DNA of 64,000 bases. Origin: Gordonia bronchialis DSM 43247 (GTDB lineage: Bacteria; Actinomycetota; Actinomycetes; Mycobacteriales; Mycobacteriaceae). Both the position numbers and the translations under genes were made by a program. The DNA lies in contig NC_013441.1 in NCBI RefSeq assembly GCF_000024785.1, forward strand, positions 2,914,001 through 2,978,000. The letters run 5' to 3'. Shown piece after piece: positions 18,684-28,447 of the stretch. Below the pieces are notes generated by a model, which saw only the letters and a list, made by a program, of their open reading frames with translations, did no database searches and had not been told where the DNA came from. Each line of letters begins with the position of its first letter. Position 1 is the stretch's first letter.

Positions 18684-19313
18684 ATGGGCGTGAACATCGA
18701 CACCGCGCGAACACGGCTGCGGCCGCTGGGACGCGACGACGTCGATGAACTGATCCACCTCGACAGCGATCCCGAGGTGATGCGCTACGTCAGCGGCGGC
18801 GCGTCGACCTCACGTGCGGTGATCGAAGAGTGGGTGCTGCCCCGCGCTGAGGCCGAACGTCGCAGTCACGGCACCGGCGTATGGGCCGTCGTGGATCCGG
18901 CCACCGCGGTCTTCCTGGGTTGGGTGTCGCTGCGTGCGCCGCGGCACAGCAATCGGGCCGAACTGGAACTGACCTATCGTCTCCGGCGTGCCGTGTGGGG
19001 GCGCGGGCTGGCCACCGAGGCATCCCGGGCCCTGCTGGCCTTCGCGTTCGGTCATCTGGGCACCCAGCGCGTCTTCGCCGGCACCATGGCGGTCAACGTG
19101 GGCTCCCGGCGGGTGATGGAGAAACTCGGGATGAGTCTGACCGCCATCCATGTCTCCGACGAACGATTCGACGACGTGGCCGCACCACCATCGGTCCTCG
19201 GTTTCCTCGCCGACGGCGGCTTCGAGGCGGCCGAGGTCGAGTACGAGATCCTGGCGTCACGTTGGTCGGTGCTCGCCTCGCGGTGGCCCTCGGCGACCGG
19301 CCTCCCGGCCTGA
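18684..19313 (+). CDS. GNAT family N-acetyltransferase (RimJ/RimL-like)
   Basis: A ~209-residue acetyltransferase. The N-terminal strand TARTRLRPLGRDDVDELIHL and the acetyl-CoA-binding turn RRAVWGRGLATEASRALLAFAF (with the GRGLAT form of the Q/RxxGxG/A motif) mark a RimJ/RimL-type GNAT, followed by the conserved NVGSRRVMEKLGM. Substrate unknown. Starts at 18660 (GTG), 18684 (ATG) and 18690 (GTG) are all possible; GAGGGG before the last two makes one of them the likelier. Confidence 0.8.
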   Translation: MGVNIDTARTRLRPLGRDDVDELIHLDSDPEVMRYVSGGASTSRAVIEEWVLPRAEAERRSHGTGVWAVVDPATAVFLGWVSLRAPRHSNRAELELTYRLRRAVWGRGLATEASRALLAFAFGHLGTQRVFAGTMAVNVGSRRVMEKLGMSLTAIHVSDERFDDVAAPPSVLGFLADGGFEAAEVEYEILASRWSVLASRWPSATGLPA

Positions 19314-19421
19314 GACAACCCGCCGAAATCGTGGGCGGCAGGGTCTCGTCGCGAACAACCATGGATCATTGACTACCGTTGTGGGTGTGCGGCGTCACGC
19401 GCACGATCGGCCAGACAAACT

Positions 19422-19488
19422 TTGAGACCCGCAGACCGTCGCGGCCCAGACGTTCAGACCCCGCAGACCGTTCAGACCCGCAGACGAT
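19422..19488 (+). repeat. Three direct repeats upstream of ndh
   Basis: Three 18-base copies of TT(C/G)AGACC(C)CGCAGACxG start at 19422, 19453 and 19471. The last two are adjacent and the first is 13 bases further upstream. All lie 22-88 bases before the ndh start, the position of promoter or leader control sites. Confidence 0.65.
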
Positions 19489-19509
19489 CGAGCCAGAGGA
19501 GATGTTCTC

Positions 19510-20961
19510 GTGAGCAGCCCAACCCCACACGCCCGCAAGCATGTGGTCATCATCGGCTCCGGTTTCGGCGGCCTGTTCGCCGCCCAGCGACTGCGCAAGG
19601 CCGATGTGGATGTCACCCTCATCGCGAAGACGACACATCACCTGTTCCAGCCGATGCTCTACCAGGTGGCCACCGGCATCGTCGCCGAAGGCGAGATCGC
19701 TCCGGCGACCCGCGTGGTCCTGCGCAAGCAGCGCAACACCAAGGTGCTGATGGGCGATGTGTTCGAGATCAATCTGGAGGCCAAGACGGTCACCTCGCGG
19801 CTGCTCGAGCGGGTCACCGTCACCCCGTATGACAGCCTGATCATCGCCGCCGGCGCGGATCAGTCCTACTTCGGCAACGACCATTTCGCCGAGTACGCGC
19901 CCGGTATGAAGACCATCGACCACGCTCTCGAGCTCCGCGGCCGCATCCTCGGCGCCTTCGAGCAGGCCGAACTGTCCGACGATCCGGCCGAACGCGCCAA
20001 ACTGCTGACCTTCGTCGTCGTGGGTGCCGGCCCGACCGGCGTGGAACTCGCCGGCCAGATCGCCGAGATGAGCGACAAGACCCTCAAGGGCGCGTTCCGC
20101 AACATCGATCCGACCGAGGCACGGGTGATCCTGCTCGACGCCGCCCCGGCGGTGTTGCCGCCCTTCGGCGAGAAACTCGGCGGCAAGGCGGCGCGCCGTC
20201 TCGAGAAGATGGGCGTGGAGGTCCAGCTGAATGCCATGGTCGTCGACCTCGACTACGACGGTCTGGTGGTCAAGGAGAAGGACGGCACCACGCGGCGCAT
20301 CGAATCGCAGTGCAAGGTGTGGTCCGCGGGCGTGCAGGCCAGCCCGCTCGGCAAACAGCTCGCCGAACAGTCCGGCGTCGAACTCGACCGCGCCGGTCGT
20401 GTGAAGGTGCAGCCCGACCTCTCGATTCCCGGGCATCCCGACGTGTTCGTCGTGGGCGACATGATGGCCGTCGACGGTGTGCCGGGCGTCGCGCAGGGCG
20501 CGATTCAGGGCGGACGCTACGCGGCCGACGCGATCAAGGCCGAGCTCAAGGGACATTCCCCGGCCGATCGCAAGCCCTTCAGCTACTACGACAAGGGCTC
20601 GATGGCCACCATCTCGCGGTTCAGCGCGGTGATGCAGGTGCCGATCCCGGGCACCAAGAAGAAGTTCGAGACCGAGGGCTACTTCGCGTGGCTCGGCTGG
20701 CTCGCCCTGCACCTGGTGTATCTGGTGGGCTTCCGTAACCGACTCAACACCCTGGTCAACTGGTTCTTCGCGTTCACCACGCGCGGCCGTTCACAGCTCG
20801 CGGTGACCGAGCAGCAGGTGTATGCCCGGACGGCGATCGGGCAGCTCAGCGCGCTGGAGAAGAAATCCGTGGAGGAGACCGAGGCCGAATCGGCGGGCGC
20901 CACGCCGCCCGGCGAGAAAGCGGACGACGGCGAGGCGGACACGAAGGTCGAGGCGAGCTGA
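19510..20961 (+). CDS. ndh: Type II NADH dehydrogenase (NADH:quinone oxidoreductase)
   Basis: A 483-residue non-proton-pumping NADH dehydrogenase of the inner face of the cell membrane, passing electrons from NADH through FAD to menaquinone. The FAD-binding VVIIGSGFGGLFAAQRL is at residues ~12-28, the NADH-binding VVVGAGPTGVELAGQIAEM near 169-187, and the quinone-site region AQGAIQGGRYAADAI follows. The C-terminal amphipathic/hydrophobic anchor WLALHLVYLVGFRNRLNTL is present, followed by a family-typical acidic tail. The GTG start has an AGAGGAG ribosome site. The gene next to the urease cluster matches mycobacterial order (ndh, Rv1854c). Confidence 0.92.
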   Translation: MSSPTPHARKHVVIIGSGFGGLFAAQRLRKADVDVTLIAKTTHHLFQPMLYQVATGIVAEGEIAPATRVVLRKQRNTKVLMGDVFEINLEAKTVTSRLLERVTVTPYDSLIIAAGADQSYFGNDHFAEYAPGMKTIDHALELRGRILGAFEQAELSDDPAERAKLLTFVVVGAGPTGVELAGQIAEMSDKTLKGAFRNIDPTEARVILLDAAPAVLPPFGEKLGGKAARRLEKMGVEVQLNAMVVDLDYDGLVVKEKDGTTRRIESQCKVWSAGVQASPLGKQLAEQSGVELDRAGRVKVQPDLSIPGHPDVFVVGDMMAVDGVPGVAQGAIQGGRYAADAIKAELKGHSPADRKPFSYYDKGSMATISRFSAVMQVPIPGTKKKFETEGYFAWLGWLALHLVYLVGFRNRLNTLVNWFFAFTTRGRSQLAVTEQQVYARTAIGQLSALEKKSVEETEAESAGATPPGEKADDGEADTKVEAS

Positions 20962-20973
20962 CCTCGTCGGCGC

Positions 20974-22491
20974 TCAGTGCACCGGATCGGGGTCCGGATC
21001 CGGATTCCGGTGTGCCGAGGCCGACGCCGTGGACGACAGATCCGCGGTGCGCAGATCGACCGACGGTATGCGGGTGAGGAGTTTGTGGCCCCACCAGAAG
21101 CCGAGGAACACGGCGAGCGCGCCGTAGGCGGTGAGCCACAACTCCCAGTTGCCCGCGGTGCCGTCGCGAATCGCGGTGAAGTTCTGGCCCGCGATCACCG
21201 CAAAGCACATCAGCAACGCCACGATCGGGCCCGCCGGATACAGCCACGCCTTATAGGGCAACTCGTCGAGTGAGCGGCCCTGCAGATTCCAGGCCCGGCG
21301 GAATCGGTAGTGCGCCCAGGCGATCCCGATCCAGGTGATGAAGCCCGCCACCGACGACGCCGTCACCAGCCACACGTAGGCACGGCCGTCGCCCACCCGG
21401 CTGGCGAGGAAGCACAGCGCCCCGATCGCGGTGGTCGCCGCCACCGCCATCACCGGGACGCCGGAGCGTCGAGTGACCCACATGAACACCCGCGGCGCAC
21501 TTCCCTCGACCGCCAGTCCGTACAACGCGCGGGTGGCCGCGAACAGGCTCGCGTTGCCCGCCGACAGGATGGCGATGAGGATCACGGCGTTCATCATCGA
21601 CGCCGCCACCGAGATGCCCGCGTCTTTGAAGACCAGGGTGAACGGCGCGATCGCGATGTTCTCCTCGGAGGCATTCAGCAGATTCGGATCGGTGTAGGGA
21701 ATCAGGAACGAGATGATCGTCAGGGTGCCGACGTAGAAGAGCAGAATCCGGACGAACACCGTGCGCACCGCGCGCGGGATCGCACTCTTGGGTTCCACCG
21801 CTTCCCCGGCGGCCACCGCGATCATCTCGGTGCCCTGGAAGGCGAAGCCGGCGATCAGGAACACCGAGAGCATGCCCAGCGGCCAGTCCACGAACGGCGC
21901 GTCGTCGATGGTCCAGTTACTGAACCCGGGTGCCGGCCCGTCACCGACGACACCGAGCACCAGGAGCACCCCCACGCCGAGGAAGACCACGACCGCGATC
22001 ACCTTGATGGTCGCGAACCAGAACTCGGCCTCGCCGAAAGCCTTGACCGCGAACAGGTTCAGCCCCAGCAGGGCAGCCAGGAAGATCACCGACCAGATCC
22101 ACGACGGCACGTCGGGCAACCAGAACTTCATGATCAGTCCGGCCGCCACGAGTTCGGCGGCCAGGGTCACCGACCAGTTGAGCCAGTAATTCCACCCGGC
22201 GGCGAAACCGAAGGACTTGCTGACGAACCGTTTGCCGTACTCCTCGAAGGGATTGCTGCACGGGATGTAGGCCGACATCTCCCCCAGGCTCTGCATGAGG
22301 AAGAAGACCATGACGCCCATGAGCAGATAGGCGGTGACCGCGCCGCCCGGCCCGGCATCGTGGATAGTGGCGCCGGATGCCACGAACAGGCCGGTACCGA
22401 TGGCACCGCCGAGCGCGAGCATGCTGATGTGACGACTCTGCAGTCCCTTGCGCAGGGACTCATCGGGGGTGATCCCCAGGGGACTGGACAC
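20974..22491 (-). CDS. Amino-acid permease, LysP-like (APC superfamily)
   Basis: A 505-residue protein with 12 predicted membrane helices. The start of helix 1, HISMLALGGAIGTGLFVASGA, is the substrate-binding unwound region of the APC family. Long stretches follow E. coli LysP closely, for example GWNYWLNWSVTLAAELVAAGL, FGEAEFWFATIKV, FAFQGTEMIAVAAGE and IPYTDPNLL, so lysine or another basic amino acid is a good substrate guess. The C-terminal tail ends in a DPDPDPVH run. It begins with GTG, 51 bases after ureD on the same strand, and is convergent with ndh (12 bases). Confidence 0.82.
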   Translation of the reverse strand: MSSPLGITPDESLRKGLQSRHISMLALGGAIGTGLFVASGATIHDAGPGGAVTAYLLMGVMVFFLMQSLGEMSAYIPCSNPFEEYGKRFVSKSFGFAAGWNYWLNWSVTLAAELVAAGLIMKFWLPDVPSWIWSVIFLAALLGLNLFAVKAFGEAEFWFATIKVIAVVVFLGVGVLLVLGVVGDGPAPGFSNWTIDDAPFVDWPLGMLSVFLIAGFAFQGTEMIAVAAGEAVEPKSAIPRAVRTVFVRILLFYVGTLTIISFLIPYTDPNLLNASEENIAIAPFTLVFKDAGISVAASMMNAVILIAILSAGNASLFAATRALYGLAVEGSAPRVFMWVTRRSGVPVMAVAATTAIGALCFLASRVGDGRAYVWLVTASSVAGFITWIGIAWAHYRFRRAWNLQGRSLDELPYKAWLYPAGPIVALLMCFAVIAGQNFTAIRDGTAGNWELWLTAYGALAVFLGFWWGHKLLTRIPSVDLRTADLSSTASASAHRNPDPDPDPVH

Positions 22492-22542
22492 CCGGGGAGT
22501 CTATCGGCGATCAACGATGCCGGCGCGACGTTCGGCGCAGAG

Positions 22543-23244
22543 TCAGACCAGTGCGCGCACGTCGAGTTCGTCGCAGAGGTGACGGGCACCGGCCGCCGAT
22601 CCGGCCAGCGCCGTCGTGAGGCTGCCGCCGGCCGCGAGCATCAGCCGGGCGGCATACCCGGCGTCGGCGACATCCTCGGGCCGATCGTCGGGAAACCGGA
22701 ACACACTGCTGATGCCGCGGTGTGCCAGACCCGTCGGCGATGCCGATCCGATCGCGGTCCGGTGCCGGAGAAGCGGTCGGTGCTCTGCGTCCACATGGAG
22801 GGCGGACTGCCAGCCACCGAGGTCGTCGGCCGGGTTGAGGCCGGGCGACCGGCCGATCTGGGCGTGTTCGCCGATGGTCACACTCGCTCCGGCCGCCACG
22901 GCGATCGTGGTGGTGCTCCGGTGCGCGGCGCCGCCGGCGATCACCGTGGGCTCTGGATCGACGAGCAGCCGGGCACCCTCGCCGACGGTGAGGTCCCAGG
23001 CCGATTCCGAATCCGTCCGCTGTGCCGACGGCAGCACGATCATCGCCGCGACCGTGCGGACCTCGAGTCGGGCACCGGCGGTCACGTCGACCACGATTCG
23101 CACAGTGTCGCCACCGAGGGGGGTGGCGGCGGTGCCGATGAGATGCACGGTGTGCGGACCCGTCTGGCGCACGGCGATCCCGCCGGCCGCGGATACCCGT
23201 GGCGATCTGCCGGGTGCGGCGACGATGCTCACCTCGGTATGCAC
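22543..23244 (-). CDS. ureD: Urease accessory protein UreD
   Basis: A 233-residue UreD/UreH, which joins UreF and UreG in the complex that loads nickel onto the urease active site. The family core LRHRTAIGSASPTGLAHRG... is divergent, but the position as the last gene of ureABCFGD and features such as GGDTVRIVVDVTAGARLEVRTVAA support it. It is short for UreD, as in mycobacteria. GTG start, 27 bases after ureG. Confidence 0.85.
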   Translation of the reverse strand: MHTEVSIVAAPGRSPRVSAAGGIAVRQTGPHTVHLIGTAATPLGGDTVRIVVDVTAGARLEVRTVAAMIVLPSAQRTDSESAWDLTVGEGARLLVDPEPTVIAGGAAHRSTTTIAVAAGASVTIGEHAQIGRSPGLNPADDLGGWQSALHVDAEHRPLLRHRTAIGSASPTGLAHRGISSVFRFPDDRPEDVADAGYAARLMLAAGGSLTTALAGSAAGARHLCDELDVRALV

Positions 23245-23271
23245 GACACCCCTGATCCCTGGGTCACCCGA

Positions 23272-23958
23272 TCAGCCGCCCACGGCGACCGCGGCGAGTT
23301 GCCCGCGGACCCAGTGCAATACGTCGGTGGCGGCCGGATCGTCGGTCAGTGAGATCATCGCGGTCGGCCGGCCCTGCCGGACCCGCTCGGCGTCGGCGCG
23401 CATCACCTCGAGGTCGGCGTGCACGCGCTCGGCGAGATCGGTCTTGTTGATCACGAGCAGATCGGAGAAGGTGACGCCGGGCCCGCCCTTACGTGGAACC
23501 TTGTCGCCGCCGGCCACGTCGATGACGAAGATCTGCACGTCGATGAGTCCGGTGGAGAACGTCGCGGTCAGATTGTCGCCGCCCGATTCCACCAGGAGCA
23601 GATCCAGCGGCGGATTGGCGGCGACGAGGTCGTCGATGGCGTCGAGGTTGGCGGTGATGTCGTCGCGGATGGCGGTGTGCGGGCAGCCGCCGGTCTGCAC
23701 GGCGGTGATCCGCTGGTCCGGCAGAACCGCGTTGCGGCGCAGGAAGTCCGCATCCTCGGTGGTGTAGATGTCATTGGTCAGCACGGCGACCGACAACTCG
23801 TCGCGCAGTTCGCGGCACAGCGCGGCGACCAGCGCGGTCTTACCCGAGCCGACCGGTCCGCCGACGCCGATCCGCAGGGCCTCGCCGGGTTCGCGGTGGC
23901 GTCGCGGGCGGTCCGGGTGATGCGAGTGCGGCTCGCCGTCGATCAGGTGGGGTGGCAT
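23272..23958 (-). CDS. ureG: Urease accessory GTPase UreG
   Basis: A 228-residue SIMIBI-class GTPase that delivers nickel to urease. P-loop [15 protein letters not shown] lies near residues 32-46, the metal-site Cys-Pro-His is in [12 protein letters not shown], the switch region is [16 protein letters not shown], and the guanine-specificity NKTDLA is intact. The first ~25 residues are His-rich ([19 protein letters not shown]), a usual UreG nickel-binding head. The ATG at 23958 was chosen over a longer frame that runs back into ureF. Confidence 0.95.
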   Translation of the reverse strand: MPPHLIDGEPHSHHPDRPRRHREPGEALRIGVGGPVGSGKTALVAALCRELRDELSVAVLTNDIYTTEDADFLRRNAVLPDQRITAVQTGGCPHTAIRDDITANLDAIDDLVAANPPLDLLLVESGGDNLTATFSTGLIDVQIFVIDVAGGDKVPRKGGPGVTFSDLLVINKTDLAERVHADLEVMRADAERVRQGRPTAMISLTDDPAATDVLHWVRGQLAAVAVGG

Positions 23959-23977
23959 GGGGTTCCTCTCGGGGCGG

Positions 23978-24628
23978 TCAGGACATGAACAGGGGCATGG
24001 GGCGTCGTGCATGCCGTTCGGCGTAGACGTCCATCGTCGGGTCGGACAAATCGGCGAGCCCGGTGGCGGCTTGCGCGGCGACCCGTTCGCAGTCGACACC
24101 GAGTTCGGCGATCACGATCGCCACGTCGGCCGGGTCGAGTGCCAGTAGCCGCTGGCCCGCGGTCGCCGAGCCGCTCATCGTCGTGTACGCCAGTACCAGC
24201 GCGGTGTGGAATCCCGACAGTCGGCATCGTGCCCCGATGGACCCCGCGATGACCGGCAGGTGGGTGGCCGGCGTATGCGCCGACCAGTCGTCGTCGGGCC
24301 ACATCCGCCGGGCCAGCCGCAGCATCCCGCGGCCCTGCGCGTAGGACGCCGCACGGGCGGCCGACGACGGTGTGCGGGCGTCGGTTTCCTGTTGTGCGGC
24401 AACGACATCCAGCGCGTCTTCGGCGACCGCGGCGGCGATCGACGCGGCCACCAGCCCGGAGGTCAGCAACCGCCTGCGCAGGAAGTCGGCGAGTGCGGCG
24501 ACGGTCGTGACGTCACCGTCGGAGATGGCCTGCTCGACGCCACCGGAGTGCACGTGGCCGCCCACCGGGAGCCGGGAGTCGGCCAGCGTCAGCATCATCG
24601 CCAGCGGAGCGGATTCGAGGTGGCGCAT
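23978..24628 (-). CDS. ureF: Urease accessory protein UreF
   Basis: A 216-residue all-helical UreF, which binds UreG and the UreD-urease complex. The typical [20 protein letters not shown] (family 'D..LPxGgfahSgGlE') is near residues 16-35. The ATG at 24628 overlaps the ureC stop as ATGA. The motif and operon place make the call secure; a longer frame runs into ureC and is not used. Confidence 0.93.
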   Translation of the reverse strand: MRHLESAPLAMMLTLADSRLPVGGHVHSGGVEQAISDGDVTTVAALADFLRRRLLTSGLVAASIAAAVAEDALDVVAAQQETDARTPSSAARAASYAQGRGMLRLARRMWPDDDWSAHTPATHLPVIAGSIGARCRLSGFHTALVLAYTTMSGSATAGQRLLALDPADVAIVIAELGVDCERVAAQAATGLADLSDPTMDVYAERHARRPMPLFMS

Positions 24629-26346
24629 CAGAACAGGAAATACCGCTGCGCCATCGGCAACCGGTCCATCGGCGGTGAATCCCACACCTCACCGTCGATG
24701 CGCACGGTGAAGGTGTCGGGTTCGACCTCGATTCGCGGGCAGGCGTCGTTGCCTGGCATGTCCGCCTTGCCGAGGCTCCGAGTGTTCTTGACGGGCACCA
24801 GTTTTCGGTCGACACCGATCCGATCGGCCAGGCCGTCGTCGGCTCCGGGCGCGACGAAGCTGACCGACGTGGCCGCGGCAACCTTGCCCGCCGCGCCGAA
24901 CATCGGCCGCCCCAGCACCGGCTGCGGGGTGGGAATGGACGCGTTGGCATCACCCATGGCCGCCCACGCGATGGCACCGCCCTTGATGACGAGATCTGGT
25001 CGGACACCGAAGAACACCGGGTCCCAGACGACGAGGTCGGCGAGCTTGCCCACCTCGACCGAGCCGATCTCGTCGTCGAAGCCGTGCGCGATGGCGGGGC
25101 AGATCGTGTACTTCGCGACGTAGCGGCGGGCGCGGAGGTTGTCGGCCGGGCCATCGCCGTCGAGCGCACCGCGTTTGCGCTTCATGACGTGCGCGGTCTG
25201 CCAGGTGCGCAACACCACCTCACCGATCCGGCCCATCGCCTGGGCGTCCGATCCGATCATCGAGATGGCGCCGAGGTCGTGCAGCAGGTCCTCCGCGGCG
25301 ATGGTGGACGGCCGGATACGACTTTCGGCGAAGGCGAGATCCTCCGGCACGGTCGGGTTGAGGTGATGACACACCATGAGCATGTCGAGATGCTCGTCGA
25401 GCGTGTTGACGGTGTGCGGGCGGGTGGGATTGGTGGAACTCGGCAGGACGTTGGGATGTGCTGCGACCGTGATGATGTCGGGCGCATGCCCACCACCGGC
25501 GCCTTCGGTGTGGTAGGCGTGGATGCCGCGGCCGGCGATGGCGGCGAGGGTCTGCTCGACGAATCCGGCCTCGTTCAGGGTGTCGGAGTGCAACGCGACC
25601 TGGACACCGGTCTCGTCGGCGACCCGCAGGCACGCATCGATCGCGGCCGGGGTGCTGCCCCAGTCCTCATGAAGTTTGAATCCCGATGCGCCGGCCCGGA
25701 TCTGCTCGTACATCGCCTCGGCACTGACCGTGTTGCCCTTACCGAGCAGGGCGATGTTCATCGGCCAGTGATCGGTAGCGGCCAGGATCGAGGCGAGATG
25801 CCAGGCACCCGGGGTGACGGTGGTGGCCTTGCTCCCCTCGGCGGGACCGGTGCCACCGCCGATCAGGGTAGTGATGCCGTTGCCGAGCGCCTCGTCCATG
25901 ATCTGCGGACAGATGAAGTGGACGTGACAGTCGATCCCGCCGGCCGTGACGATTTTGCCGTTGCCGGCGACGATCTCGGTGGACGGCCCGATCACGAGAT
26001 CTGGGTGGACGCCGTCCATCGTGTCCGGGTTCCCCGCCTTGCCCAGCGCGACGATCCGGCCGTCCCGAATCCCTAGGTCCGCCTTGATGATTCCCCAGTG
26101 ATCAAGGACCACCACGCCGGTGATCACCGTGTCGGGGGCGCCGTCGGCGCGGGTCGCGCGGCTCTGCCCCATCGACTCGCGGATCACCTTGCCGCCACCG
26201 AAGACGGCCTCGTCACCCGCGCGTCCCGGGCCGCCGGAGCGATCCTCGGTGACCTCGATCAGCAGGTCGGTATCCGCGAGCCGGATCCGGTCGCCGGTGG
26301 TGGGGCCGAACAGCGCCGCGTAGCGGTCACGACCGAGTGATGCCAT
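24628..26346 (-). CDS. ureC: Urease alpha subunit
   Basis: A 572-residue catalytic subunit that hydrolyses urea to ammonia and carbamate at a di-nickel centre. Visible active-site parts are [12 protein letters not shown] (metal His pair), FKLHEDWG with the Lys (~224) that is carbamylated, [26 protein letters not shown], the mobile-flap [20 protein letters not shown] (catalytic His) and [10 protein letters not shown]. The start [20 protein letters not shown] matches family N-termini; the frame extends 23 codons more but into ureB. One base separates it from ureB. Confidence 0.97.
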   Translation of the reverse strand: MASLGRDRYAALFGPTTGDRIRLADTDLLIEVTEDRSGGPGRAGDEAVFGGGKVIRESMGQSRATRADGAPDTVITGVVVLDHWGIIKADLGIRDGRIVALGKAGNPDTMDGVHPDLVIGPSTEIVAGNGKIVTAGGIDCHVHFICPQIMDEALGNGITTLIGGGTGPAEGSKATTVTPGAWHLASILAATDHWPMNIALLGKGNTVSAEAMYEQIRAGASGFKLHEDWGSTPAAIDACLRVADETGVQVALHSDTLNEAGFVEQTLAAIAGRGIHAYHTEGAGGGHAPDIITVAAHPNVLPSSTNPTRPHTVNTLDEHLDMLMVCHHLNPTVPEDLAFAESRIRPSTIAAEDLLHDLGAISMIGSDAQAMGRIGEVVLRTWQTAHVMKRKRGALDGDGPADNLRARRYVAKYTICPAIAHGFDDEIGSVEVGKLADLVVWDPVFFGVRPDLVIKGGAIAWAAMGDANASIPTPQPVLGRPMFGAAGKVAAATSVSFVAPGADDGLADRIGVDRKLVPVKNTRSLGKADMPGNDACPRIEVEPDTFTVRIDGEVWDSPPMDRLPMAQRYFLF

Positions 26347-26347
26347 G

Positions 26348-26722
26348 TCAGTTCCGTCCTTCGCGGGCGTCCGGGAGCTTGCCGGGGGCGTCGAGTGAGA
26401 TGCCGTGCACCTCACGGGAACCGCCCAGCGGCACCAGCGTCACGGTCATCGCCACGCCGGGTTCGAACCGCACCGCGGTACCGGCTGCGATGTCGAGACG
26501 TCGCCCGAGCGCCTGGTCCCGGTCGAAGTCGAGTGCCGCATTCGCCTGCGGGAAGTGGACGTGGCTACCGACCTGCACCGGCCGGTCGCCGGTGTTGATC
26601 ACCGGCATCGTGACCCGGTCGGCTCCGGCGTTCAACTCGATCGTTCCCGGCGCCGGGATCACCTCGCCCGGGATGATCCCCTGATCACTCGAAAGCTGCT
26701 CCGGCGGTGCGTGATCCGACAT
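26348..26722 (-). CDS. ureB: Urease beta subunit
   Basis: A 124-residue structural subunit of urease. The conserved [19 protein letters not shown] and [20 protein letters not shown] are present, and the ending RxVHGISL is near-family. The ATG at 26722 has an AGGAG ribosome site just upstream; a longer frame into the ureA end is ignored. Part of ureABCFGD. Confidence 0.95.
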   Translation of the reverse strand: MSDHAPPEQLSSDQGIIPGEVIPAPGTIELNAGADRVTMPVINTGDRPVQVGSHVHFPQANAALDFDRDQALGRRLDIAAGTAVRFEPGVAMTVTLVPLGGSREVHGISLDAPGKLPDAREGRN

Positions 26723-26775
26723 GTCATTCTCCTCGCGTCGCTGCTGCTCGGCCCCCGGCCGGCGCAGGCGATCAA

Positions 26776-27078
26776 TCAATCGATCGGGTTGTGCACGGTG
26801 ACGAGCTTGGTGCCGTCCGGGAAGGTGGCCTCCACCTGCACGTCGTGCAGCATCTCGGGCACCCCGTCCATCACATCCGCGCGTCGTAGCACCTCGCGTC
26901 CCGACGTCATGAGTTCGGCGACCGTTCGCCCGTCGCGCGCACCCTCGAGCACGTGATCGGTGATGATCGCCACCGCTTCGGGGTGATTGAGTTTGAGACC
27001 GCGTCCCTGCCGCCGGCGGGCCAGCTCGGCCGCGTAGGAGATCAGCAGCCGTTCTTGTTCATGCGGCGACAGTCGCAC
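26776..27078 (-). CDS. ureA: Urease gamma subunit
   Basis: A 100-residue subunit, the usual length. It begins [19 protein letters not shown] and continues [20 protein letters not shown], with the family ending [19 protein letters not shown]. The GTG at 27078 is preceded by GGAGGAGAG, a strong ribosome site, which fixes the start although the frame is open further upstream. First gene of the urease operon; the promoter must be in the 94 bases before it or further upstream of the aldolase gene. Confidence 0.95.
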   Translation of the reverse strand: MRLSPHEQERLLISYAAELARRRQGRGLKLNHPEAVAIITDHVLEGARDGRTVAELMTSGREVLRRADVMDGVPEMLHDVQVEATFPDGTKLVTVHNPID

Positions 27079-27172
27079 CGTTGTCTCTCCTCCTCCACGA
27101 GCCGCCCGCGGGACTCGGGCGCCGACAATGGAGTCATCCTGCCACGCACCCACTCCATCGGCGCGGCGAGCG

Positions 27173-28447
27173 TCAGCCGCCCAGGCTGCCGCCGTGCGCA
27201 CGCAGAGTCTGTAACCGCGCCTCGGTGCACAGCGGTGCGATCGTGGTGACCTCAGCGGCGGTGAACGCGCCCGCCGCGATGCCACGTTCGATGACCAGCG
27301 CGAGCGACATCGCAGTCGCGGGTTCGTCGAGCACCTCACTACCCGATACGTGTTCGAAGTAGGCCTGCAGACGTGCCGCCGCAGTCGGCATCGCCTGCCG
27401 GAAGAAGTCGATGACCGCTGTCCAGCGGGTCACCAGATGCCCGGGGTGCATGTCCCAGCCCTGGTAGAGCCCACGCTTGAGGGAGCGAGTCACCAGCGCG
27501 TGATGGCGCTCGAGTGCCGCCGCGACCTGACCGGGGTCACCGACCGGGACCACCTGCGTGGAGCCGTCGCTCACCCAGACCCCGGTATGCGCGGCGGCCG
27601 CCTGCATCACGTCCTTGGCATGATCGGCGACCGGGTGCGTCAGGGACTGCTGCGCGGAGACGATGCCGCAGGCCGCGCTGTAATCGTAGGTGCCGTAATG
27701 CAATCCACTCAGCCGCGGACGGCCGCGGTGGATCGCCTCGGCCACGGTCGCCCGCCCGTCGGCGCCCAGCACCGCCTGCGGGATCTCCACCTGCAGCTCA
27801 TAGCGCAGTGCACCCTCGGACAGGCCGTGGGCGCGTTCGAGGTCGGCACAGATCAGGTTGACCGCGTCGACCTGACGCACGTCGCGCAGCTTGGGCACGG
27901 TGAAGACGAAGCCGTCGGGCACGCCGCCGGCCGCGTCGAGTACCAGTTCCAGGGTGCGGATGCCGCGGGCACGTTCCGCGGCGCCGAGGCCTTTTGCCCG
28001 GATTCCGGCGACCCGCGGCGCGTGTGGCCGGTCGGCGGACCAGGCGGCCAGCGTCTCGCCGGCCCGACGGGCATCGGCGTCCTCGACGGCGTCGGGCCGC
28101 CGGCCGTAGCCGTCCTCCAGGTCGATTCGTGCGTCGACGATCGGATTGCTGCGCAATCGCGCCAGCACGAGGTCGGCAATCGGGGCGTCGGCGAGATCGG
28201 CGAGGGTGGCGGCGGCCGCTTCGGCGATGGCGCGCGCCTGCTCACCCCAATACGCCGGGGTGCCGGGGTCGGCGTCGGCCGCACTGAGGTAGGCGGTGTG
28301 CACCGGTTGGGCGGCGGCATCGTCACCCGGGAACTGCCGGGCGAGGTCGGCGTCGACGTCGTCGAGGATCGCGTCGACGGCGGACCGGGTGTCCGGGTGC
28401 AGCGCGCGGTGCGGGCCGGGCCGTGGGACGCCGGACGCCGAGCTCAT
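27173..28447 (-). CDS. HpcH/HpaI aldolase-like protein (DUF6986 type)
   Basis: A 424-residue protein of the PEP/pyruvate-utilising TIM-barrel type. Metal/substrate-site elements are [45 protein letters not shown] (metal Glu) and [16 protein letters not shown]. The pattern is close to citrate-lyase beta and malate-synthase-like aldolases, and to the actinobacterial DUF6986 group often found near ureide or purine breakdown genes. A glyoxylate-type C-C lyase role is inference. The ATG at 28447 overlaps the upstream thioesterase stop as ATGA, and ureA follows after 94 bases, so an operon with urease is plausible. Confidence 0.7.
   Translation of the reverse strand: MSSASGVPRPGPHRALHPDTRSAVDAILDDVDADLARQFPGDDAAAQPVHTAYLSAADADPGTPAYWGEQARAIAEAAAATLADLADAPIADLVLARLRSNPIVDARIDLEDGYGRRPDAVEDADARRAGETLAAWSADRPHAPRVAGIRAKGLGAAERARGIRTLELVLDAAGGVPDGFVFTVPKLRDVRQVDAVNLICADLERAHGLSEGALRYELQVEIPQAVLGADGRATVAEAIHRGRPRLSGLHYGTYDYSAACGIVSAQQSLTHPVADHAKDVMQAAAAHTGVWVSDGSTQVVPVGDPGQVAAALERHHALVTRSLKRGLYQGWDMHPGHLVTRWTAVIDFFRQAMPTAAARLQAYFEHVSGSEVLDEPATAMSLALVIERGIAAGAFTAAEVTTIAPLCTEARLQTLRAHGGSLGG

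Noticed and set aside
19314..19421. Possible gene between the GNAT gene and ndh
   Set aside because: Too short, no frame with protein character; only the three repeats near ndh are notable.
21310..23352. 680-codon plus-strand frame across lysP and ureD
   Set aside because: It is antisense to two clear genes and rich in Arg, His, Asp and Gly as expected for a shadow of a high-GC gene.
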